Positions 25,220 to 33,079 of a DNA stretch of 44,252 nt are shown here, one piece after another. Made by a program: the position numbers and the translations under genes. This DNA comes from CAZNMF01 sp035547155. GTDB taxonomy: Bacteria > Acidobacteriota > Vicinamibacteria > Vicinamibacterales > SCN-69-37. The notes beneath the pieces are model-generated. The model was not told the origin of the DNA. It ran no database searches and saw nothing but the letters and a program-made list of their open reading frames with translations. The DNA lies in NCBI GenBank assembly GCA_035547155.1, contig DASZVJ010000186.1, positions 1-44,252 on the forward strand, in the 5' to 3' direction. Each line of letters starts with the position of its first letter. Position 1 is the stretch's first letter.

Positions 25220-26412
25220 CGGCCCGCCTTGTGCCGCCAGTGCGGCACGACGGCCAGCGCGAACAGCTCGAACGCGGCCGTCCCGATGGCGACGGTCGAC
25301 AGCAGCACGTCGCCCATCGCGGGCGGCAGCACCTGGCGGAAATTCAAAGCAAAGGCGACCGCCAGGACGCCAGGCGGCATCAGAAACGCCGCGAGATCGG
25401 ACGCGCGCACGTCGACGAGCGGCGCAGAAAACCACGCGCCGGCAACCTTTCCCGCGAGACGAAACAGCAGATACGGCGGCAGCAGCCAGAATGCCGCGGT
25501 CGTCACGGTCGCCTGCGCACCGGCGGCGACGAGCAGCAGCACGACGAGTGGATGCTGGACCTTTCGCAGGTCCGCGTCGACGATGCGATCGGCGCGGCCG
25601 GGCGCGGCCGTCCACACGAAGCCCGCGACGAGGCCGACGGCGAGCGGCGATACGCGCACGTACGCCGCAGCGCCGCCCGCGAGCGCCAGCGTGCCGAGCA
25701 CGAACACGACGCGCTCAGGGCCAGATTCGGCCCGTTCGAATACCAGCCATCCGATCGCGCCGGCCGCGAGCCCGATGAGCACGGGCGCCGCAAGCAGAAT
25801 GGCAGCCTGCGATCGATCGGGCGTCGACAACATCGCGAACGCCGCGACCGCAAGGACGATCGGCAGGACGTCATCGAGATCGGCCACGCGCGTGGCGACC
25901 GCGGCAGCCGCTTCCGAGTCGGGATCGGCTGACGTCGCCGATGATGCGGACGCGCACAGGCCGAGCGCGAGCGAGAAGCCGGTAATCGACACGACGATCG
26001 GCACGCCCGTCGCGTGCACGAAGTACATCGTCGCGGCCATGACCGCGCCGGTCGTGATGGCGCTCTCGAGACTTGCCGCGACGAACAGGCGGGCCGCGCG
26101 TTGGATCTCGCGGCCGAGCGCCACACCAACGAGCACGCCCAGCACCGTGAGCGCGATCGTCACGGCGAGATCGAGACGCGACATCAACCGCGGCGAGAAC
26201 CAGCCCAGCGCGTGCGGGCCGAGCACGAAGCCGAGCAGCAAGAACGCGACGGCAGGCGTCAACGACGGCGCGAGACCGAGCGCCGAGCGCCGACGCAGCA
26301 ACGAGAGCAGCCATTCGAGCGACGACGGCGGCTTCGGTACGCCGAGCCGGCGATCCAGCGGATCCAGCCCGCCGAACTCACGGCGCTGAATGTCGGGGCC
26401 GACTGGTGTCAC
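25216..26412 (-). CDS. CPA2-like cation/proton antiporter
   Basis: A 398-residue membrane protein with about 11-12 hydrophobic helices. It has the family pattern AVAFLLLGFVLGPHALGWF, then TVLGVLVGVALG, a conserved-looking GLCASASSATSADP stretch, and VADLDDVLPIVLAVAAF, whose LDD (179-181) fits the acidic ion-binding site of these antiporters. GTG at 26412 overlaps the previous stop as GTGA, and its own stop overlaps the ATG of the fusion gene. The first 45 residues are charged and probably cytoplasmic. It could pair with the antiporter half of the fusion. The transported ion is unknown. Confidence 0.85.
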   Translation of the reverse strand: MTPVGPDIQRREFGGLDPLDRRLGVPKPPSSLEWLLSLLRRRSALGLAPSLTPAVAFLLLGFVLGPHALGWFSPRLMSRLDLAVTIALTVLGVLVGVALGREIQRAARLFVAASLESAITTGAVMAATMYFVHATGVPIVVSITGFSLALGLCASASSATSADPDSEAAAAVATRVADLDDVLPIVLAVAAFAMLSTPDRSQAAILLAAPVLIGLAAGAIGWLVFERAESGPERVVFVLGTLALAGGAAAYVRVSPLAVGLVAGFVWTAAPGRADRIVDADLRKVQHPLVVLLLVAAGAQATVTTAAFWLLPPYLLFRLAGKVAGAWFSAPLVDVRASDLAAFLMPPGVLAVAFALNFRQVLPPAMGDVLLSTVAIGTAAFELFALAVVPHWRHKAGR

Positions 26413-27221
26413 TGCGTGCTGCCCTTCGACGTGAGCTGACCGACGAGCGCTTCCAGCGTCTCCGGCGGCACGATCCACGTCGTGTCCATCGAGCTCGTCA
26501 CCAGTCCGATCAGCCGCCCGTTGACGCCGAAGACGAGCTCGCCGGATCGCAAATCGGCGTGTCCGGACACCCGCAGGAGCGGCTGCGGCCACGTCGCCTC
26601 CGAGACCGCATCAATCCGTCCGATGAACGCCGGATCGACGCTGAGGCCGCCAGCCGACGCGCCCACGACCGCCACGTACGCGCGGCCGACGAAGCCCCTC
26701 AACGCGCCGGCAAACCCGTCGGGAAAGCTGAGCGTCGACGGAACCCGCACGATCGCCGTCTGCGTGCGCACATCCGCGGCGACCAGCTCGACGGGACCAT
26801 CGAGATCGAGGCCCGACACCGGCTTCCAGCCATCCGGCACGTACGCGATCGCCATGTCGCTGCCGACGCGGAGCGCGGGCGTCCATCGCGATGGCACCGG
26901 CGCGGGCGCCGTGGGCGGCGGAGCGCCGCGACGTCCGCGCGCTTCTGCGGGCGGCGCCTGCGGAATCGGCGCGAGCTCGACGACGGCAACCGCGCCAGAT
27001 ACTCGCGCGAGCACATCCGACAACGTGCCCGCCATGTCGTCGAAGCTCGCACGCGCGGCGAGGCCCGCCAGCGGCGCCGCGCTCGGCGTCACGACGGCGA
27101 CGTCCGACGCCGGAAAGCGGAATCGCGCGAGCACGAACAGCACGGCGAGCGACACGCCGACGACGAGAATCAGCAAGCGCGATTCCCGGCCGGATCGCTC
27201 CCCAATACCATTCGAGGCCAT
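26409..27221 (-). CDS. Membrane-anchored trypsin-fold protein with degraded catalytic triad
   Basis: 270 residues with one N-terminal membrane helix (LLILVVGVSLAVLFVLA, about 16-33), a Pro/Ala-rich linker (about 85-112), then a beta-rich domain laid out like an HtrA protease core. The segments that normally hold the triad read differently. The TNAHV region is absent (IAYVPDGWKPVSGLDL), the Asp segment is DVRTQTAIVRV, and the GNSGGP loop reads LRSGELV, where a Ser remains but the rest of the motif is lost. It is therefore probably a non-catalytic binding or sensing protein in the periplasm. It has a good AGGAG site and opens the antiporter/trehalose operon. The family call is from pattern only. 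Confidence 0.6.
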   Translation of the reverse strand: MASNGIGERSGRESRLLILVVGVSLAVLFVLARFRFPASDVAVVTPSAAPLAGLAARASFDDMAGTLSDVLARVSGAVAVVELAPIPQAPPAEARGRRGAPPPTAPAPVPSRWTPALRVGSDMAIAYVPDGWKPVSGLDLDGPVELVAADVRTQTAIVRVPSTLSFPDGFAGALRGFVGRAYVAVVGASAGGLSVDPAFIGRIDAVSEATWPQPLLRVSGHADLRSGELVFGVNGRLIGLVTSSMDTTWIVPPETLEALVGQLTSKGSTQ

Positions 27222-27243
27222 CTCACTCTCCTTTCCGATGGGG

Positions 27244-27287
27244 CTCAGGGCTGGGGGACCTGAGGCCGTTCAACACTGTTGGAACGG
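27244..27287. repeat. Two small inverted repeats in the iscS to trehalose-module spacer
   Basis: CTCAGG (27244-27249) pairs with CCTGAG (27259-27264), and CCGTTC (27266-27271) pairs with GAACGG (27282-27287). There is no T tract on the minus strand, so termination is doubtful. The segment also reads as GGGCTCA, GGGCTGG, GGGACCT in seven-base steps, like the GGGCTAC array upstream of sufU. Confidence 0.4.
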
Positions 27288-27321
27288 TGGTGTTGCAGGA
27301 TGCCGCGCGAGACCGGCGCAG

Positions 27322-28476
27322 CTAGACAGGCGCCATGTCGCGCAGGTGTCTGACCACCGCGGAGAATCGATCGACCGCGTACTCCACGTCGTCTTGCGTC
27401 GTGAAGCGGCCGAGCCCGAAGCGCACGTACGCACTCGGGATCGGATCGCGGCCCATGATCGCCGCGAGCACGTACGACGGCAGACCCGTCGCGGAGCTGC
27501 AGGCCGAGCCGGTCGACACGGCGATGTCACTGATCCCAACGAGCAGCGCCTCGCCGTCGACGCCGTCGAAGCTCACGTGCAGGTTGTTCGGCAGCCGGTG
27601 CTGCATCGATCCATTCACGGTCACGCCGGGCAAGTTGACGCGCAGACCATCGAGCAGCCGATCGCGAAGCTGCGCCACGCGCGCCGATTCGGTCGCCATC
27701 TCCGCGCGCGCGATCGCGCACGCGGCGCCGAGCCCGACGATACCAGGCACATTCAACGTTCCGGCGCGCAAGCCGCGCTCGTGCCCGCCGCCGAGGAGCA
27801 GCGGCTCGATCTCGACGCGCTTGCGAATGAAGAGCGCGCCGCAGCCTTTGGGCCCGTAGATCTTGTGCGCGGTCAGCGATAACAGATCGACCGATATGTC
27901 CTCCACGTCGATCGGGATCTTGCCGACGGCCTGCGCGGCGTCGACGTGCAACAACGCACCGTGCTGCCGCGTCAGCGCGCCAATCTGCCGCAGCGGCTGG
28001 ATGACGCCAATCTCGTTGTTCGCCGCCATGACGCTGACGATCGACGCGCCCGCCATCAGCGCCTCTTCCACCGAAGCGGGATCGACCCGTCCGCCGCGAT
28101 CGACGGGCAGCCGCGTCACGCGCCAGCCGCGCGACTCGAGCCAATGCGCGACTTCGAGGATGGACTTGTGCTCGATCGCGGAGACGGCGAGATGCCGCCG
28201 ATCGTCCGGCGTCCGATCGGCCACGCCGCGCAGCGCGAGGTTGTTCGATTCGGTGGCGCCACTCGTGAAGACGATCTCACGCGCGGTCGCCCCGATCGTC
28301 TCGGCGACCTGTTTCCGCGCCTGCTCGACGGCGGTCTGCGCCTGCCAGCCCCACTGATGCGTCGACGAGGCTGGATTGCCGAACGTCTCGCAGAAGTACG
28401 GCAGCATCGCCTCGAGCACGCGCCGATCGACGGGCGTGGTCGCGTGACAGTCGAGGTACACCGGCGCGCGCCCCAT
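27322..28476 (-). CDS. iscS: Cysteine desulfurase, IscS/NifS group I
   Basis: A PLP enzyme that takes sulfur from cysteine for Fe-S clusters, tRNA thiolation or Moco. Motifs: YLDCHATTPVD at the N-terminus, TSGATESNNLALRG, HVDAAQAVGKIPID, the PLP lysine in LTAHKIYGPKG, and the active cysteine in STGSACSSATGLPSYVL, a loop length typical of group I. It has 384 residues. It is separate from the suf operon, which has its own SufS. It is transcribed divergently from treS, and its ATG lies 6 bases after a CATAAT box. Confidence 0.95.
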   Translation of the reverse strand: MGRAPVYLDCHATTPVDRRVLEAMLPYFCETFGNPASSTHQWGWQAQTAVEQARKQVAETIGATAREIVFTSGATESNNLALRGVADRTPDDRRHLAVSAIEHKSILEVAHWLESRGWRVTRLPVDRGGRVDPASVEEALMAGASIVSVMAANNEIGVIQPLRQIGALTRQHGALLHVDAAQAVGKIPIDVEDISVDLLSLTAHKIYGPKGCGALFIRKRVEIEPLLLGGGHERGLRAGTLNVPGIVGLGAACAIARAEMATESARVAQLRDRLLDGLRVNLPGVTVNGSMQHRLPNNLHVSFDGVDGEALLVGISDIAVSTGSACSSATGLPSYVLAAIMGRDPIPSAYVRFGLGRFTTQDDVEYAVDRFSAVVRHLRDMAPV

Positions 28477-28488
28477 GCCGATATTATG
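28476..28488 (-). promoter_or_regulatory. CATAAT -10 box six bases before the iscS ATG (leaderless start predicted)
   Basis: On the minus strand CATAAT (28483-28488), six bases, then ATG at 28476. The geometry is the same as in front of moaB and the DtxR-family gene. On the plus strand the same bases read TATTAT (28482-28487), a possible -10 box for the divergent treS gene, so the two promoters may overlap. Confidence 0.5.
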
Positions 28489-28535
28489 ACCTCATCTCCC
28501 TGTCGAACCCAGCCGGCAGTGGTCGTGAGAGGCCC

Positions 28536-31500
28536 ATGTCACGATCCCAGTCACTCTCGTCGCCGACCGCCATTCGCCACGCCGATCCTGCGCTGCCGGA
28601 AAATCCGCAGTGGTACAAGGACGCCGTCATCTACCAGCTCCACGTCCGCGGCTTCTTCGACAGCAACGACGACGGCGTCGGCGACTTCGAAGGGCTGACG
28701 CAGAAGCTGGACTACATCCAGGCGCTCGGCGTATCGGCCATCTGGCTGCAGCCGTTCTATCCCTCTCCGTTACGCGACGACGGCTACGACATCGCGCACT
28801 ATCAGGGCATCCATCCGAGCTACGGCACGCGCCGCGATTTCGCACGCTTCATGACCGAAGCCCATCGCCGCGGCCTTCGCGTCGTCACCGAGCTGGTCAT
28901 CAACCACACGTCGGATCAGCATCCGTGGTTTCAAGCCGCGCGTCGCGCGCGACCAGGCACGTCGAAGCGCAATTTCTACGTGTGGAGCGACACGCCGGAC
29001 AAGTACGCGGGCGTCCCGATCGTGTTCAAGGACACGGAGCGATCGAACTGGACGTGGGATCCCGTCGCAGGCGCGTACTACTGGCACCGGTTCTTCTATC
29101 ACCAGCCGGATCTGAACTTCGACAATCCGCTCGTCAAGAAGGCGGTGTTGAAGGTGATGCGCTTCTGGCTCGACCTCGGCGTCGACGGCATGCGCCTCGA
29201 CGCGGTGCCGTACCTCGTCGAGCGCGAAGGCACGCAGTGCGCGAACCTGCCGGAGACGCACGCGATCCTCAAGGACATCCGCCGCGAGCTCGACGCGCAC
29301 TACGCCGATCGCATGCTGCTCGCCGAAGCGAATCAATGGCCGTCCGACGTGCGCGCGTACTTCGGCGACGACGACGAATGCCACATGGCGTTCCACTTTC
29401 CGCTGATGCCGCGTTTGTACATGGCACTGCGGCAGGAGGATCGCCATCCGTTGTCCGAGATCCTGTGGCAGATGCCGGATATTCCCGACGGCTGCCAATG
29501 GGCGCTGTTCCTGCGGAATCACGACGAGCTGACGCTGGAGATGGTCAGCGACGAGGAGCGCGACTATCTCTATCAGACCTACGCGGCCGATCCGCAGATG
29601 CGGCTCAACGTCGGCATCCGCCGCCGCCTCGCGCCGCTGATGGACAACAGCCGGCCGCGCCTCGAGCTGATGAACGCGCTGTTGCTCTCGCTGCCGGGCA
29701 CGCCGGTTCTCTACTACGGCGACGAGCTCGGCATGGGCGACAACGTGTATCTCGGCGATCGCAACGGCGTGCGCACGCCGATGCAGTGGAACGCCGATCG
29801 CAACGGCGGCTTCTCGCGCGCCGATCCTGCACGGCTGTACGCGCCGCCGATCATGGACTCGGTCTACGGCTATCAGGCCGTCAACGTCGAAGCGCAGGAG
29901 CGCTCACCGCACTCGCTGCTGAACTGGATGCGGCGTCTGATCGCGCTGCGCCAGCGCTATCCGATCTTCGGCCGCGGCACGATGGAGCTGCTGCGTCCGA
30001 CCAACCGTCACATCTTCGCGTTCCTGCGACGGCTGCCCGGCGCCGATCCCGTGCTCGTCGTCGCCAACCTGTCGCGCACGGTGCAGGCCGTGTCGATGGA
30101 TCTGTCGCGCGTGTCCGGTCTGGTGCCGATTGAGATGACCGGCGGCGTCGATCTGCCGCGCATCACCGACGCGCCGTATTTCCTGACGCTCGGCCCGCAC
30201 GGCTTCTTCTGGCTGCTGCTGCAGCGCGATGCCCCGCCGCCGCTCGACGGCCGTCTTCCCACCATCGTCGCGGAGCCGGACCCGGAACGCGTGCCGCTGC
30301 TCGTCGGCCCAGAATGGCACACGCTGCTCGACGGCAGCGTTCGTCATCTGCTCGAGCGGCGCTATCTGCCGGGATTTCTACGGCGGCAGCCATGGTTCGC
30401 GCGATCGCCTCGCGCCCTCATGCGCGTGGAGATCGCCGATTGGGGCGTCCTCGCGTCTGGCGACGAGCCGGTGCTGCTCACGCTCATCGCGGCGCACTTC
30501 GACGATGGCAGCGTCGTGCAGTACGCGCTGCCACTGCTGGCCACGCCGGAGGCGCGCGCAGGCGACATCATCCAGCAATCACCGGAGGCCATCGTCGCGC
30601 ACCTCGCAGGTGCGAAAAAGGGCATCCTGCACGATCGACTCGACGGCCCGACGGGCCGCGCGCTGGTGTCCGCGGTCATGCACGCGCGGCACGTGACGCT
30701 GCATCACGGCACGTTGCACGCCAGTCAGCTATCCGACTTTGCGCAGCTCGGCTTGCCGGGACGCATCGAAGAGCTCGCGAGCGAGCCGTTCGACTTCGAG
30801 CGCTGGCACTCGTCGGCCGCGTTCGGCGAGCGCGTCGTGCTGAAAGTGCTCCGGCGGATGTGGGACGGACCCGCCCCGCAGGTGCCGTTCGCACGCGCGC
30901 TGAAGTCGCCCGACAGCGCATTCACGCGCGTGCCCGCGATGGGCGGGCTCATCGAATACCAGGCCCGTGATGGCGCCAGCCGGCCGATTGCGCTCGTCGA
31001 GTCGTATATTCCGCACCAGAGCGACGGTTGGCGCCAGATCGTCGGCGATCTCAGCCGCTTTCTCGAATCTCCCGCCGTCATCGAGGCCCCGCCCGCGTCA
31101 CCGTCGATCGCGACGCTGTGGTCGCACGAGGAGCCCGACATCGCCTCGAATCCGTCGAGCAGCTCGCTACAGCTCGCGCGCGCGATCGGCCAGCGCGCCG
31201 GACAGATGCACGTCGCACTCGCGCGGATGACGCCCGCGATCACAGCCGGCGCCACACCGGCGGAACAGCTGTCGTTCCCCGAGATGATCCACTCGAGCGT
31301 GCTCGATCGATGGGAGCGCGCGACGCAGGCGCTGCTGCCCGTGCTCGGCGGCGACGCGGCCGTCGCGGTGCTGGCGCAACAACTGCTCGATCACGACGCG
31401 GCCGTGCGAACGATGATTGGCGAGACGGCGCAGCGCATCACCGCCGCGGTGCCCGCCATCCCGATCCATGGGCGGTTCGATCTGCGTCGCGTGCTCAACT

Positions 31501-31961
31501 TCGAAGGCGACGTCACGATCATCGACGCGGCGAGCGACCCCGCCATCGCGCCGGCGGATCGCCTTCGCCCACGAGACGCGTTCGTCGATCTCGGACGGAT
31601 GCTCTGGTCGTTCGCCGTGGCCGCACGTGCGGCCCTCGACACGCGCCGCGCAGCAGCGCCGCCGCCGCACGATCGGCTGACGGCATGGACACGCCGCTGG
31701 ATGACCTGGGCGAGCGCGAGCTTCCTCGCCGGCTATCGCGCGGCGACGGGCGGCGACACGTCCGTCCTGCCCGATGACGCGATGTCCATCTCCAACGCCT
31801 TGTGGCTGCGCTGGCTCGAATCGGCGTTTCGCGACGTCGAGTCGTGCGCGGCGCAGAGCCCGAAGTGGCTCGCGTTGACGCTGGAATCAGTGCTGGACGC
31901 GCTGGATGAGACGACGGCGGCCCCTGCTTCTCGGAGCGCCGGACCTTCAGGGCCGGCGTAG
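28536..31961 (+). CDS. treS: Trehalose synthase TreS fused to a maltokinase-like domain that lacks catalytic residues
   Basis: 1141 residues. Residues 1 to about 560 are a GH13 trehalose synthase (maltose-trehalose isomerase) with full motifs: DGYDIAHYQGIHPSYG, nucleophile Asp222 in GMRLDAVPYLVEREG, acid/base Glu264 in LLAEANQWP, and Asp330 in FLRNHDELTLE. From about 600 onward comes a maltokinase (Mak/Pep2) domain as in known TreS-Mak fusions. The N-lobe lysine region VVLKVLRRMW is kept. The kinase motif HGDxHLGQ reads HGRFDLRR (978-985), with Arg980 in place of the catalytic Asp, and DFEGEP reads DAASDP (997-1002). Maltose phosphorylation is therefore doubtful. GAGAGG lies 5 bases before the ATG. 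The gene converges on sufU. Confidence 0.93.
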   Translation: MSRSQSLSSPTAIRHADPALPENPQWYKDAVIYQLHVRGFFDSNDDGVGDFEGLTQKLDYIQALGVSAIWLQPFYPSPLRDDGYDIAHYQGIHPSYGTRRDFARFMTEAHRRGLRVVTELVINHTSDQHPWFQAARRARPGTSKRNFYVWSDTPDKYAGVPIVFKDTERSNWTWDPVAGAYYWHRFFYHQPDLNFDNPLVKKAVLKVMRFWLDLGVDGMRLDAVPYLVEREGTQCANLPETHAILKDIRRELDAHYADRMLLAEANQWPSDVRAYFGDDDECHMAFHFPLMPRLYMALRQEDRHPLSEILWQMPDIPDGCQWALFLRNHDELTLEMVSDEERDYLYQTYAADPQMRLNVGIRRRLAPLMDNSRPRLELMNALLLSLPGTPVLYYGDELGMGDNVYLGDRNGVRTPMQWNADRNGGFSRADPARLYAPPIMDSVYGYQAVNVEAQERSPHSLLNWMRRLIALRQRYPIFGRGTMELLRPTNRHIFAFLRRLPGADPVLVVANLSRTVQAVSMDLSRVSGLVPIEMTGGVDLPRITDAPYFLTLGPHGFFWLLLQRDAPPPLDGRLPTIVAEPDPERVPLLVGPEWHTLLDGSVRHLLERRYLPGFLRRQPWFARSPRALMRVEIADWGVLASGDEPVLLTLIAAHFDDGSVVQYALPLLATPEARAGDIIQQSPEAIVAHLAGAKKGILHDRLDGPTGRALVSAVMHARHVTLHHGTLHASQLSDFAQLGLPGRIEELASEPFDFERWHSSAAFGERVVLKVLRRMWDGPAPQVPFARALKSPDSAFTRVPAMGGLIEYQARDGASRPIALVESYIPHQSDGWRQIVGDLSRFLESPAVIEAPPASPSIATLWSHEEPDIASNPSSSSLQLARAIGQRAGQMHVALARMTPAITAGATPAEQLSFPEMIHSSVLDRWERATQALLPVLGGDAAVAVLAQQLLDHDAAVRTMIGETAQRITAAVPAIPIHGRFDLRRVLNFEGDVTIIDAASDPAIAPADRLRPRDAFVDLGRMLWSFAVAARAALDTRRAAAPPPHDRLTAWTRRWMTWASASFLAGYRAATGGDTSVLPDDAMSISNALWLRWLESAFRDVESCAAQSPKWLALTLESVLDALDETTAAPASRSAGPSGPA

Positions 31962-31967
31962 ACGCAG

Positions 31968-32426
31968 CTATTCGGTCTTGGCTGTATGGCTATGGCTATC
32001 GGCCGCGAGCGCGGCCTTGAGCGTGTGCCACGCGAGCGTCGCGCACTTGACGCGCATCGGGAACTCGCGCACGCCCGCGAGCGACGCGAGCTTGCCGAAC
32101 GACGACTCGTCGACCGCCTGATCGATCGGCGTCGTCAGCATCGTCTGCATGCGATCGAAAAGCGCGAGCGCGTCTTGCGCGCTCCGGCCTTTGATCGCCT
32201 CCGTCATCAGCGACGCGGAGGCTTTCGAAATCGCGCAGCCGGATCCTTCGAACTGCACGTCGCGGATGACGTCGCCGTCTACGCGCAGGTACACCGTCAG
32301 CCGATCGCCACAGAGCGGATTGTGCCCGTGCGCCTGCCGATCGGCGCCCGCGAGCGCGCCGTAGTTCCTCGGCCGCCGGTTGTGGTCGAGGATGACTTCC
32401 TGGTAGAGGTCGGAGAGGTCGGACAT
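31968..32426 (-). CDS. sufU: Fe-S cluster assembly protein SufU (IscU-like)
   Basis: A 152-residue zinc-binding sulfur acceptor or scaffold that works with SufS. It begins LYQEVILDHNRRPRNYG, and the three conserved cysteines are in NPLCGDRL, FEGSGCAISKASASLM and VKCATLAWHTL. The extra residues between the second and third cysteine mark SufU rather than IscU. It is the last gene of the suf operon. Its start codon is preceded by a seven-base tandem repeat and not by a recognisable ribosome binding site. Confidence 0.94.
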   Translation of the reverse strand: MSDLSDLYQEVILDHNRRPRNYGALAGADRQAHGHNPLCGDRLTVYLRVDGDVIRDVQFEGSGCAISKASASLMTEAIKGRSAQDALALFDRMQTMLTTPIDQAVDESSFGKLASLAGVREFPMRVKCATLAWHTLKAALAADSHSHTAKTE

Positions 32427-32430
32427 GATC

Positions 32431-32476
32431 GGGCTACGGGCTACGGGCTACGGGCTACGGGCTACGGGCTACGGGC
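32431..32476. repeat. GGGCTAC heptamer tandem repeat (six perfect copies)
   Basis: Six exact copies of GGGCTAC fill 32431-32472, with a partial seventh (GGGC) after them. In the sense of sufU the unit is GTAGCCC. The array ends 4 bases before the sufU ATG at 32426, so it occupies the whole ribosome-binding region. Confidence 0.97.
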
Positions 32477-32523
32477 GCCAATGATGCGACGAACGCTGCA
32501 ATCTGCTTCGAATTTCGAACTTC

Positions 32524-33075
32524 CTAGAAAAATCCCAGCTGCAGCTTCGCCGCCTCGGACATCCGGTCCTTGTCCCAGGGCGGATCCCAGACGACTTCGA
32601 CGGTCGCGTCGGAGACGCCGGGTACGGCCTTGACCTTGTAACGCACTTCGCTCGGCAGCTGTTGCGCCGACGGGCACGCGGGGCTCGTCAACGTCATCTT
32701 GACCAGCACGCGTCGTTCCGCGTCGACGACGATGTCGTAGATCAGGCCGAGCTCGTAGATGTCGACCGGGATCTCAGGGTCGTAGACCGTCTTGATGACC
32801 TCGACGATCGGTCCCTGAAGCTCCGCGGTCCGCACGAGATCCATCTGGCCGACAGAGGGTCCGTCGGCGTTCGCGCGCTCGATCGGTGCCGTGAGCGCGC
32901 CCGTGTCGATATCGGGCGGTGCATCCCACGCCGCAGGCCGCTCAAACGGCGTGCTTTCACTGCTCGTCGCAGATGATGGCGCCGTCGCCGGCACTGCCGG
33001 TTCCGGCGGCGTAGCGACGGACGCGGACGAGTCTCCGTCCGAAGATTTCCCCGTCAAGAACGAAAACAATCCCAT
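32524..33075 (-). CDS. sufT: DUF59/MIP18 family Fe-S maturation protein (SufT-like)
   Basis: A 183-residue protein whose C-terminal 100 residues form the MIP18/PaaD domain: VIKTVYDPEIPVDIYELGLI, then VKMTLTSPACPSAQQLP with the conserved cysteine, and VWDPPWDKDRMSEAAKLQLG. Such proteins assist Fe-S cluster delivery. The first 75 residues are a Ser/Ala/Pro-rich linker behind MGLFSFLTGK, longer than usual. The gene starts 4 bases after sufS stops. The symbol follows the suf-operon usage; the function is inferred. Confidence 0.88.
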   Translation of the reverse strand: MGLFSFLTGKSSDGDSSASVATPPEPAVPATAPSSATSSESTPFERPAAWDAPPDIDTGALTAPIERANADGPSVGQMDLVRTAELQGPIVEVIKTVYDPEIPVDIYELGLIYDIVVDAERRVLVKMTLTSPACPSAQQLPSEVRYKVKAVPGVSDATVEVVWDPPWDKDRMSEAAKLQLGFF

Positions 33076-33079
33076 AGCG

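Noticed and set aside
24254..26389. 711-codon plus-strand open frame
   Set aside because: Antisense to two well-supported membrane genes, with composition typical of a GC-rich shadow frame.
31937..31958. CGCCGG / CCGGCG inverted repeat at the treS 3' end as a terminator between treS and sufU
   Set aside because: Only six bases, inside the coding end and without a T tract on either strand.
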